A stretch of DNA of 64,000 nt. It comes from Mesaphorura yosii. Taxonomy: Eukaryota > Arthropoda > Collembola > Poduromorpha > Tullbergiidae. Below are positions 27,201 to 36,900 of this stretch, one piece after another. The notes beneath the pieces are model-generated. The model searched no databases, was not told where the DNA came from, and was given only the letters and a program-made list of their open reading frames with translations. Position numbers and translations under genes: made by a program. The stretch is from NCBI GenBank assembly GCA_009869945.1, contig WIXG01000061.1:62001-126000 (forward strand), written 5' to 3'. Within the stretch, counting starts at the first letter, position 1. Each line of letters begins with the position of its first letter.

Positions 27201-30200
27201 TTCAGGTCTGTCACCTCGGGATTACTTTTCTTAGGAAAACTAGAAAACTGCATCGCTTTCTATTCTCAGGCGCTGCGCTGCGTATGTGCTCTTTACCAAT
27301 ACGAAGTTGAGAAAAGCGTCCATCTGGACTGGACACAAGCTGGACTGGCGACCGGCTCGAGCTTGTTACACTAAATTGAATGCTGCAATGCATGCTCGCA
27401 GAAACCCCAAGCAAAGCAGTGATGTTCCAAATTTTCAAGCTGTGAAGGGTTGACATGGCACGGAAAAATGAAGACGTGGCACGAAAGCTAAATAGGCAGA
27501 GGACGTCTGCACTCTTCAAAATCTTATTCAATAAGGTCCCCAGTCAGCGCGATGGCGGTTCACGGAAGACGGAATAACTTTTGGGACATTATCATTTCTT
27601 TTCTATTGTCACCGCCAGGAACCAATAAAAATAAACTTCAATCGAATATGTTCTTTGACTTTGGGAAAGAGAAGCCATTCACAGTGAAAGCACGCCAGCA
27701 AGTTAGAAAGTGAGTGCATTGCAAGCGAGTTGAGGACAAACCAAAATGGGAAAACAGAAAATATGAAGCCATAAACATGACCAACGGATCAAAAGTGATA
27801 GAAAGAATCAAGCCGAGGCACTGAGCGCTGAGCTTCTTAGGCTGAAGAGAGATTAAAATCTTGACAGAGGGATTTAAAACTTTCCAGCTAAATCAGGACT
27901 CTGGGCTCGGCTCTTCTTTTCCTTCGCTCTTCCTTCATTTTCATTTATCCAATCCACCGCCACCGTGCCAATGCGATTTTCGAATTTGAATTTTAGACGG
28001 TCACAGCACGCCGGATGAACATTCAAAGCCTGCTTCTTCTTCGACGAATATCAATTCAATTCGCATACTATTGTTCAATTTCTCATAAAAATCCAATTTA
28101 ACATGTTTTGCATTGTAAGAAGTAAGGAAGAGAGGCAGAGAAATAGTAGAATAAGAAATGAGAACACGGTTGACTTGACTTGACGCCTGACGCGCGTTGG
28201 AAGGAAGTCCCTTTGAACTTTATTCTTCTCTGGAATATATGATTATAAAGCGACGACTTGATCTTTTACTCTCTGAATAAGTAAATACAGCGCGGCGCGG
28301 CGGAGAAAATCGACACGGAGAAAGCGAAGCCAAGTCGAGTGCGTGGAGGAGGGCAGCCGAGACGAAGTAGATGAAGACTTCCATTCGTGTGAATCAATCT
28401 CTTTTACATTTTTCTTCTTTCATCACTCACACTCTTTGGGGAATTTATAATATTCTCCGAACGCTGCCTCCACGCCAAGCAAGACAAGGAAGGAGCGGCA
28501 AGGCGCTCGACGATGAACACAATGTCATTCACTTTTGTCTCCGTTTTCGCTCGGAATTTCTTCATCATTCAAAATTCTTCACATTTTACAGTAATATACT
28601 CTCATAATGCATGCGTGCATGTGACTATTTTTTATTTTATCGCAGGACTGAATTGCAAAGCAAGAGCAGATGAAATTCCATTGTCTTTTGTTCTTATGAG
28701 AAAAATATATTACAAAAGATCATAACTTTCATGGCTCCAGCGCTCTGCCTCTGCTTCCTCATTCCACTATTCCGCCATTTCGCAGTAGCCGGGCATACGA
28801 CGATGAGTCGGAAGCAGAGAAAATTGAGTCGTCAATTTAGACTCGCAAGTCGACCCGGCATGACGCCAAAAATTGCGACTCGACTCGCGCCTTTGCAATG
28901 TAAGTGTCTCAGTATAATTTGCAGCCAGCTCGCCCGTAGTCTATTTCCTTGCTGTCAAAAAGTGAGGCCTTTGAGCTCTGGAAACTGCGTTTCTGTCATG
29001 CTGATATTCTGCTGCCGACTTCCCTTATCGACGAATCGTGAACATTTTTGACTGGAATGCTGAATAATAGAAATGCCGACGAGAGAATACAAAATATGCA
29101 GAAATCCTGGCCCATAAACAGAGTTAGAAAATATTGTTGCAAAAAATTATCCAGCTGCAATTTATTTCATTTCCATTTTTGTGTTCTAAAATTGACGACG
29201 AAAGTTTATGTGAAACAAGTCAAATCACCCAGAAAGTAAAATGAAGGATCGACGCAGTGCAGAGGCAATAAAACGAAACTCGAAAACAGAAAAGAGAGCA
29301 GAGTAGGCATAAAGTTTAGATAAATATGAATAATATGAAAAAATGTGTGCGAAACTTTTCTGTTGAAGTAGAACAAGAACAAACACTGCTCAAGCTAGCA
29401 GTAAGTCAGCGAACGAGCCTGGCAGTAAATTGTAAAGAAGTTAGCTTTGATGAATTTTCAAAAAATGGAAGAGAAATATGGCATCTTAAAAAACTTTCCG
29501 AAAAAGTTGGGTGAAAGAAATAAAATTTCTCTTGATTGGTGTTTTATGAGCGTGGCTGTACCAGGTACGTAAAACACACGGCGGAGTAACCGAGTGAAAG
29601 GAATTTACCAGAGCTAAAATAAAGTTTAGGACTCGCAATTCATTATTGCTCGGTTATGTAAAACGTAAAATGAAAAAGTAAAGCAAGATGAATTATTTTG
29701 TAAAATATTCCTCTGGAAAAATTCTGCACTTCCTTAGCTTTCGACGATCCGTTGCAATAAAAGAAAAAAAGGCAAAGTCGCAAAGTAGAACAATCCGCAA
29801 GGTGAAACAAGTCCGCGAATTCTGGCTAATTACAAATATGAAAAATAAGAATTTAATTCCAGTTACGGCAGGCGACTGCCGCCATCATGAAAAGCTTCTA
29901 ATCTCACGTCCCAAAAAAGAAAGAAAGTTTCTTAACATTTGAATTTTCTGTCGTTTAATTCTCGTACAAGTACACGATTTTAATGATTTCAACGTTTTAA
30001 AGCCTGACAAATGTTCCCTTCGTTCATGGCCTCAAATTGTTATGAAAATTTTGATACATTCGCTGTTTGCCTACTTCGAGTTGCAATGCATGGATTCCTT
30101 GCTTTGATTACGAAGATGATTTGAATGCTTGCTATTTTGCTTTGATGTAATGAATTCCAGGGATATTTTGTTGTACTCGCCTTCGGAACCAGGAAATGAA

Positions 30201-30929
30201 AACATAAAAATGTTCGCATGCATGCACATTTTTGCAAGACAAATGATTCGCCCAGCGGGAGGTTGAAACGGCAGCGCACTGGAATGATGGAAATGGAAGC
30301 AGTGGGTCGTCTCGTTGACAATTGCTGCTTTTGACAAAGCAAAAGACCCACCGCGAGTGGCGAATACATTTAAGACAAAAGTAAAGCACACGCTCGTTAT
30401 GCCCTTAAGTGTTATTTCCAATACTTTTCAAGCGAAGTGGCCCACTCCACATTATTCTCACATTCTCTTTACCAAATCGGCTTCAAAAGCCTGTTTCATG
30501 GCCCGAGTTAGCACGTACTCTCGGCTTTCACGAGACACGACGACGAACGAAAGAGAATTCGCTGCCTTTGTGCTGGTCGCAGCAGTCGCAAGTAGGCACT
30601 CGAAGTTGAAATGTAGAAAAACAGTTTTGAAAGAAGTTGGGAAGTATTCGCTGCGACACAATGCACGACAAGAACCCAATGGAAGGGAAACAAGCTTGAG
30701 AGGAAAACTTACCAGGAACCGCTGTAGTTGTCGGAGACGAGACTGACACCGATGTCAAAAACACAACCAGCCCAAGTTGAAAAAGCAGAAGACTGATGCT
30801 GAAATGATTCACTAACTCTGATCCGAACACAACATCCCTTCTAGCGTCACTACTTTTCGTCGACGGCCGACTTTTGTCCTTTTCGCACGATTCCAGCAAG
30901 CTTTTGTCCTTCCATCTATTCTGCACCAT
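1..30929 (-). CDS. Adhesion-type (family B2) G protein-coupled receptor, 3' end outside window
   Basis: Coding exons (minus strand, 5' to 3'): 30929-30713, 27013-25488, 24686-24528, 18001-17717, 12443-12333, 216-1. All have AG/GT borders and junction phases are compatible (1, then 0 throughout), giving 838 codons without a stop. The protein should be a plasma-membrane receptor. A hydrophobic signal-like segment and a long Ser/Thr/Pro-rich ectodomain lead into TM1 to TM6. Family marks seen: TM3 motif CASVAVILHYLHLVIGCWFL with its disulfide Cys, extracellular loop 2 with RFCWMSIERG, and TM6 VIRASAVLLPLLAVMWFL. These match adhesion receptors of the latrophilin/CELSR/ADGRA kind rather than rhodopsin-like ones. 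The subfamily is not decided. No GPS motif was found before TM1. TM7 and the tail lie beyond position 1. An acceptor at 30945 shows at least one more upstream exon, so the true start may be further 5'. Confidence 0.85.
217..12332 (-). other. Receptor intron, 12.1 kb, no gene seen
   Basis: AT-rich intron between the TM5 and TM5/6 exons. It contains only scattered short open frames in all six frames, with no recognisable domains and mostly non-ATG starts. A GC-richer patch at about 2,600-2,830 stands out but was not identified. I see no RNA gene and no transposon ends here. Confidence 0.7.
12333..12443 (-). CDS. Receptor exon: extracellular loop 2 and start of TM5
   Basis: This 37-codon exon (acceptor TCTCTTTCAG, donor ATTGGG|GTAAGT, phase 0 both ends) encodes ITYLISPEGYETHRFCWMSI and ERGMVISFIVPIFLLIG. 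The Cys-Trp pair after loop 2 and the following helix match the CW....... (I/F)W/ISF(I/L)GP region of adhesion GPCRs. The Cys would pair with the TM3 cysteine of the preceding exon. Confidence 0.9.
12444..17716 (-). other. Receptor intron, 5.3 kb
   Basis: Intron between the TM5 and TM3-4 exons. Apart from an imperfect inverted repeat pair around 13,829-14,449 (listed separately) it shows only AT-rich sequence and chance open frames. Confidence 0.7.
13829..14449. repeat. Inverted repeat pair, ~60-base arms around ~500 bases
   Basis: The arm at 13,829-13,888 is the reverse complement of the arm at about 14,388-14,449 with roughly 80% identity by eye. Both arms share ATTGAGGGAAAAGG and GGGCAAAAGACG in the same order, with TCGGGC(A/G)AAATG before them. 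Within each arm a GGGNAAAA unit recurs every 12-15 bases. The spacing and symmetry suggest an old foldback or MITE-like element. No target-site duplication or coding capacity was seen, so the class is open. Confidence 0.5.
17717..18001 (-). CDS. Receptor exon: TM3, long intracellular loop 2, TM4
   Basis: This 95-codon exon (acceptor TCTCATTGCAG, donor ATCATA|GTAAGT, phase 0 both ends) encodes VDVCASVAVILHYLHLVIGC and then WFLAHTIQTYKTL, the adhesion-receptor TM3 pattern. About 40 residues of loop follow (GRYAGTPTHLLPSELDQ ... SVEQQQYHSLLFGQ), then FRYCVLTWAAPFPFII (TM4). Loop 2 is much longer than the 10-20 residues usual in the family. The exon is visibly GC-richer than the surrounding intron. 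Open frames on the opposite strand here are shadows of this exon. Confidence 0.9.
21412..21438 (+). repeat. Left outer terminal inverted repeat of the Tc3-like element
   Basis: 27 bases beginning CACTGTGTATC and ending GATAGGGTCAC. They pair with 23,007-23,033. Confidence 0.9.
21682..22730 (+). pseudogene. Tc3-like transposase pseudogene (DD34E)
   Basis: Starts MGRWSSLSDFEQGQISAHDQ with a helix-turn-helix region (LSQRKIAQQIG .SQNVVHNFLK) and an SPGR..VTSDRDE linker, as in Tc3 transposases. The catalytic core is visible: VVFSDEKKFNLDG (first Asp at 22,114), FQQDNAAIHSS (second Asp at 22,468) and SPDSNPMENLWGI (Glu at 22,573). The last two residues are separated by 34 residues. The reading frame is interrupted by several stops, including TGA at 21,778. 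It also changes frame, and an extra ~90-base stretch sits between FSKRQQG and GGGSLIVWGAF. The C-terminus AWNAILLKTLRKLML ends at a TAA. It is clearly a non-functional copy. Confidence 0.9.
23007..23033 (-). repeat. Right outer terminal inverted repeat of the Tc3-like element
   Basis: Reverse complement of the left end with two mismatches. It is preceded by a short (TA)n run and followed by the TA duplication. Confidence 0.9.
24528..24686 (-). CDS. Receptor exon: TM1, intracellular loop 1, TM2
   Basis: This 53-codon exon (acceptor AAATTTCAG, donor CAC|GTAAGT, phase 0 at both ends) translates to AVGGVIAAIAQILTVLGATK, a short basic loop (CIRKGTFSNRLPIHIH) and VGFALLISNLLLLLAVH. This is two hydrophobic helices around a short positively charged loop containing the IH.H helix-2 entry typical of adhesion/secretin receptors. 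It joins in phase to the TM3 exon to give LLAVH-ATEPVDVC, the normal spacing to the TM3 cysteine. Confidence 0.85.
24687..25487 (-). other. Receptor intron, 801 bases, no GPS exon visible
   Basis: I read the minus strand here for a Cys/Trp-rich GPS exon (C..W ... C.C.HLT.F) with splice borders and found none. The sequence is AT-rich with stops in all frames. Confidence 0.6.
25488..27013 (-). CDS. Receptor exon: 509-residue mucin-like ectodomain
   Basis: One open exon of 1,526 bases between acceptor CTATCTTTTCAG and donor ATACAA|GTAAGT. The first two thirds are rich in Ser, Thr, Pro and Ala, with runs such as SSQSSSSTSTTSL and TLPTTTSLSPTVIVSTTTS, as expected of an O-glycosylated stalk. A QQQQ patch, an Arg-rich stretch (DRNSRRQDPF, SDRRRNFG) and an acidic stretch (GEEEEDSPESE) follow. 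The last ~70 residues are more ordered-looking (RIDSVMYVYFGDKYN ... IAGRVIQ). They weakly recall a GAIN-domain beta strand, but this is only an impression. The frame stays open 33 codons past the donor, but the GTAAGT site is the only strong one and is in phase with the TM1 exon. This is the longest open frame of the window. Confidence 0.75.
27014..30712 (-). other. Receptor intron, 3.7 kb, nothing recognised
   Basis: Intron between the N-terminal exon and the mucin-like exon. Only chance open frames are present, with no repeats longer than short simple runs. Confidence 0.65.
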
Positions 30930-30944
30930 CGTGCTCTCGGATTC
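30713..30944 (-). CDS. Receptor exon: N-terminus with signal-like hydrophobic segment
   Basis: The exon is bounded by a pyrimidine-rich acceptor (...TTTATTTGCAG before 30944) and donor CCTG|GTAAGT at 30712. The first ATG is at 30929. The frame is also open for the five codons before it, so an upstream start in another exon is possible. Residues 1-45 are hydrophilic and charged (MVQNRWKDKSLLESCEKDKS...). They are followed by SISLLLFQLGLVVFLTSVSV, which looks like a signal peptide core or signal anchor, then Ser/Pro/Thr. The exon ends in phase 1, and the split Gly codon is completed exactly by the next exon. Exon assignment rests on this phase match and on the Thr-rich continuation. The precise start is uncertain. 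Confidence 0.65.
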
Positions 30945-33900
30945 CTGCAAATAAAAAATGAGAAGTGGTTAGGAAGAGCATGGAGAAAGGCCACAATGAA
31001 ATAATTTAGCATGCTTTTTAAATGAAGTTTCAAATCGTGTTGCAGCGAATAAGATCATAGCGAGAGGATTTGCAATCAGGCTGACTCGCAATTTGGAGTC
31101 GTTGAAGTTGACATGTGTGGACAAAAATTGAGCTGTATTTGCGTTTCACATTTGTTCATACCGTTCATGGTTTTAAGCAATACGACTGGGGTTTGTTTTG
31201 CCGGGTTGGGAGTGTCAGCAGTGCTGTTATTCACTCCTCCTGATTACCGCGACAGCGAAGGCGGCAGAAGACCGACCACGGCGGAGAGGAGAGGAAGCCG
31301 AATAAATAAATAAACATTGTGGGTATGCGCGAAAAAAGGACAAAGTACGCTTGTTCTCGCATGATTAATTATTCTAACCAAATAACCTTTTCAAAACACA
31401 CTGCACATCACTCTGTGCTCTCGCAGTCCTTTTAATGCCATTATTATTGCACACTGCGCGCACTGCCGAATTTACATTTTACAGGATTCACGTAGTGGAA
31501 TAATATTTCGTTTGTCTTGATGACAAAAACACAACGCCGAGCCATGCCACGAAATTATGCATAAATGAGCAACTGGAAAGCTCGAAAGCTGAGCGTGCTT
31601 TTGTCTTGTCTCATCTGGTGAAATTCAAGGGACAAAAGAACTCTATGGACTCGTTTAGCTCAACTTTGGCGCTGCAATTTTTGTGTCCTCAGTCATGCGA
31701 TGCTGTTTTCTTTTAATTTTGTGCCTTCGTGTAATTAGAAATTCAAAGGTGGAATTGCGCTTCAGGTCTAAGAAGGCAGTTCAGCGGAATTATTTTTACT
31801 TCCAAGAAAATTTTATTTAAACCACCAATACCTTTTACACTGAATATTGAAAGAATGATGCCAATTTGAAGAAAAACCAAGAGTGAAGACAAGAAATTTC
31901 AGGTCGATGAATAATTCAATACTAGTACTAATACATTGAAACCGTTGATTACAGGATATTCACTTGTCCATCAGAAATGAACAGAGTTGGACGCACAACG
32001 GCACGCACATCAAAGCACCGAGAACAGGAAATCAAGATAAGTTTGCTTCGAAAAGTTCGCCATGCTCCCGATAACATGAACATCATCATCGCATCATGAA
32101 ATTTGAAGTCTCCCTCGCTGTTTCTCCAAAGCCAATTCAAGTGTTTTGTTATTGCAGACAACAATCAATTGTCATTCTATGGTAATAACTCCCAAATATG
32201 ACCGCGCAGCCCCGAAATCTAATAATGTACTCTCCAAATTCAATTTTATCGGCGCGGCGAGGAGTACAATTTCAAAGGCACAACAGCACTCGGCCGACGC
32301 ATTTATGATATGATAAGTATTCTCCTCCTCGAGTATTCTAAATGTAAAGCGGGCAATAAAATTCGTATAATGCAGCCCGAAAATTGAAATCGAACACAAT
32401 TTCCTTCCGACCTGATTGCTGTCCATACGTCATCATCTTCCTGCTCGGAACGAAAACAACATCATCTCACCCTGGGTGGCTTTGCCTGGATAGCATGGCG
32501 AGAGTTCCGTTGCCGTTTCCCTTGTCAAATTATTCAGCATTTTCAAAATTGAATTTCGAGACGCGCTGATGCGCATTTCACTCGACGCTTAATACTAGAC
32601 GTGGAATACTGAATACATTTCCGAAATACGAATTTGAAAGAGAGTCGATAGTGTCTCGGAAAACAACCTCGAGATTGTGCACATCATCAAGAAGTTTATC
32701 AATTCATCACGTCCTGAATTTCAATCTCGAATCTACGCAGGAAAATTTAATGTCTCTTGGATTTCTCTGAATCGATTCGCCTGACTGCCAATTTCGTTCA
32801 AAATTATCATAATGCAATTTGCAATTCATTGGCAAGAAATCGACGTAGAATTCAATAAAGTCTCCCGTGTGAGAAGAAGACTCTGACGGAATGCTGCTCG
32901 CTTGGCGCGGGATCGCATCTTCGTAATTGTAATTTATGAAAGTGGAGATTGACGCCAAAGTTTCTCTTGCCTGCCTGTTTGAACGCGGGCATAATTCATT
33001 TAAGTGGGCCGAATTTTGCAATCAATTTCATACATCAAGCGGAATTCCATCAACATAAGATCTCATTTGCGTCATCTCTTTCCGTACCTGTACCACTAGC
33101 CTGGGATAAATTTAATTTATTCTTGGCGTTAGATCAGCATTCGACACTTCTTTCTTGAGTCAAGTCGAAAATCAAGTCCATCTGGAGCCCAGGGACTGTC
33201 AGAGGCTCAATTCCCGGTTTCAAGTGGGAATTACGGCTGGAAATATGAATACAAATTGCAAGTGGTCGCAAAATTTTCCAGACGCAAAATGAAATATTTG
33301 AAACGTAATAAGCAAACAAGAGCACCGGAGCACTCGAAGTGTACTTTAGCAAAACGAAATGAAATTATACTCTTTGAATATATCCAATATTGCTAAGTTC
33401 TACCTTTGAGCTTATAAAAACTGAGCACTTTTAACCAGCAACCTTTTTGTGGCACAAAACCATGAACGCTGGGAGTTCGCAATTTTTAGCTTGCCCATGC
33501 ATGAGAATTTAACAGGATTCTTGGCTCTAGAGTAATTGAAAAATTAAACCCGGCGCCGGATTACAAATTTAAAAGGTCCTACACTTCCAAAATCTTAATC
33601 TCCAGTTTCAAGTACGCTAAAGGGGCAGAGAAAGACGTGAGGGACCATAAAAAGTTATAAAACGGAGAATTGTGAGTCTCATTCGGTGACCATTAACCTA
33701 GTTTCAATATTTTATAATCCACTGCTACTTTCTTCCAACTTCGTTAGATTGAAACAAAGTTGTACGACTCGACTCGCGCTACAAAGGATTGTATAAAGTG
33801 GAATGGCTGGAATGAAATGATTTCTATACTTCCGTTTAAATTTGCTTTCTCTTTCCGAACGTGGTCGAAGTTGATTCTGGTATTCTGGGCCTGGACAAGG

Positions 33901-36900
33901 AAGCTATTAATACTATTAAGTAGTTTTCTTCTCTCCTCCGATTCTGCTTCCACTTCCACAAGTTTCAAAAGTTAGCTAGCACAGAGCGATAGACTCTCTC
34001 CAAATAAATGCACTGCTGATGAGGAGGACGACGACGAGTACAGAGTTAAGAAAGTAGAGCGATCAATAGCAATCGCACGGCATCTTAGCACGCTGCAGTG
34101 CAGTAAAGTACACATCCAATTATATGATTAGGCTGTTATTATCTCATTCCTTCGCTGCCCCCGCACATTGACTAAAAGGCCTGAATACAGTTCAAGCTGC
34201 GCCGGTGCCTTCAAACTTGATGCTGTTTCCGTATGCAAACATGCAACAAACGCGTGTGCGTAAAGGAAATGAGTAAAAGAAAAGTAGTTAGGCGTAATCG
34301 TTACTTATATTTGAACTTTGTCTTAGGGAACTTAAAACTGTGCTGTGTTGGGCTCCAGCTTCAAGTTGAAGTCGATCAATGTAAAGTGGAGAAAGAATCC
34401 TGAGAGCTCTTCTCGTTTCGTCGTTTCAATCTTCCTGGAATTTCAATTTCTTGAAATGGTATTTTATTCAGGTGTCGGCGCGACACGCCGACACGCGTCG
34501 CGCCTGATGCGAAATTCCTTCTCCATTTTACAACAGTACAGCCAATTTCGATCGTGCACGTCGCGCGTCGTGCTCGTTCCTTATTCTTAATCCAATGTCA
34601 TGGCAATGTAATAAACCAAGCGGAATGTCATAATCAATTGTTCATAGAACCTGTTAAGTGAGCGCTTCCAGTTTACGATATCGTATTCTGAGCGGATCGC
34701 CCGCTAAATGACATTCTTATTTATTCACAGTCTTGCCGGGCCTTGCACTTTGTCTATTTGCCCATACTCAGCCTGTTTACATTATTCGATTCACGATTTT
34801 AATACTTCCAGCCGCTCTCCATTCAAAACCATGATTCACCATTTTACGAAACCATGAAATAGGTGACGAGGGAAGCATTTCTTATTACATTCCTGCTCAA
34901 ACACCGGCACGGCACGGCAGGGCCTGAGGATTGGTATTCCTCCTGCTCTGAATTGAATTGATACCGTACTCGCTTCGTTTGTGCGATTTATGCGTTGATG
35001 CGCGGTTCGGAGTTGATGTTAGCTCCCAGATCACGTTATAAGAAGGTACTGAATAAAAAAATAATAAGTAAAATAACCCAAAGTCATGTTATATCTCACA
35101 GGAGCGGTTGTAATAACATTTACAGTAAAAAAAAATTCCGTTTAGGCCAATCGCAAATCGTTTGATTGCTGAACTGAACTGAACTCTGCCATTGCCAAAT
35201 GCAATAAACGCGAAATGCGCGATAAAATATTTACATGGGAAATCAAGCGAAGCACACGCCGTCGATACGAACGTCATTACGGGGAAAAGGAGTACGAGTT
35301 CAATTGAAAACAGGATATTTCATCATGCCGTCGAGTTGTACTCATTTTAACGAAACGAAACGACAGCACGCGTACGTAATAAATGAGTTTACATTTCGCA
35401 CTCTTTACGTTCTGCAAAAATTTGCACTGACTTTCTCATCTTTCTTTTCAAACGCACAGCATCAAGCCATTTGCTACAGCATGTCGACGTCGGCATGAAA
35501 TCTTGTGAATATATGTCGGCATAAAATATTTCATTTCCGGTCGGGTCTTGGAAATGGTAGCAGCTGAAGTCGTAAGCGTTTTCAGCAGTGGTACGCTTGC
35601 TCAGGGAAAGATGCAATTTTCGAGAGCTTGCTGTTCTCACCTTGAAATAGACTAAAGAAACTTTGTCCTTGTGTCTTGACTGCTTCAGATAAAATTCGTC
35701 GTCGCTCGTGCTTTAGCCTCGTGTACAACTTTCCCAAAAATATACACAACTTGGGGAGTAAAAATGCAGCGCGAGTCACGACGCAACGCAGGAGACACTG
35801 AACAAATACGGCCGCACTTAGGATCAATTTCTAAAGTTTTGCTACTTGGCTTTCTCTCCCAAAATATTTCGTTAAACTTTCAGCATGCTCGGCACTCGAA
35901 CTTGTGTTGTTTCGATTCAGTCCAACTTCATCCTCATCGTGCGACCAACTCCGACGCTCCTGATGCTGGCTGGCTGAATGCAGTCATGAGTTGTCTCGTA
36001 TATAACGCCAAGTACTACAAAAAGTGGCAGGGCAGAAGAACAAAGTTTTGTTTGATACTTTGCAGTCTGCAGCAAAGCACGGAATTTCGCGGAGCGCGCC
36101 GCGAAAACTTGTATCACAAGTGCGTGGTTAGGGAAGAATAATTATTATTAATGTTGCCTCATCAAAACTTACAAGTAGTACATAAAAACATCTACATTTT
36201 ATTTCTCATTTATGGCGCATTAACTATTGCACTTAATCTCTCTCGCAAGTCGCACACGTGTGTTTTATGCGATGCGAACCGATTTAACTTCAAACACATA
36301 TAGATTTCATCGTGAGGCGTTTGCGTACGAGAAAGATGATTGTCTTCTGCGTACTGTACAGTGCACATATGCTACGAGATTCCCCGTTCTCAGGCGGAGG
36401 GCAACGGCCCAAACCTTTCTCAACCTTCTGCTGCCTGCCTGTCTGCCTGCCTGCCTGAAATATTTGCAAGGTTTCTAATAACATTCCGAAAGTCATGATT
36501 TTGCACATTTTGACTTTCCCGTTTCCTTCGTGCCGGCTGCCTATGTTGAGATGTAAAGCTGCGTGAAAAAAACGTTGCCTGTCTTATATTTTCAGAGCTG
36601 GAAGGCATTTGTAATGAAAAAGTACTCACTGCAACGTTGTACCCGCTCTCCGCTGGTGAATACCGGTGAAATATGTCCGGGACAGATTTTACACTCAAAG
36701 CAAACCCGTATTTTCTTTGTGCTCAAAGAAATGGGGAAAATGAAGGAGCCCAAAAGAAATGAATCTCTTCAGCACATATGTGATATTTCCAACAAGGCAG
36801 CAGGGATAGTTTATTGTTTGATATCTGAAGAGAGAATAGACAAGTGTTGTTATTACAAGAAACTTCCATTGAAAAAGAAAACGGATCCGACGAGCCTTTG

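Noticed and set aside
33180-33230. GGCTCAATTCCC resembling a tRNA B box
   Set aside because: No A box at the right distance and no foldable acceptor stem around it.
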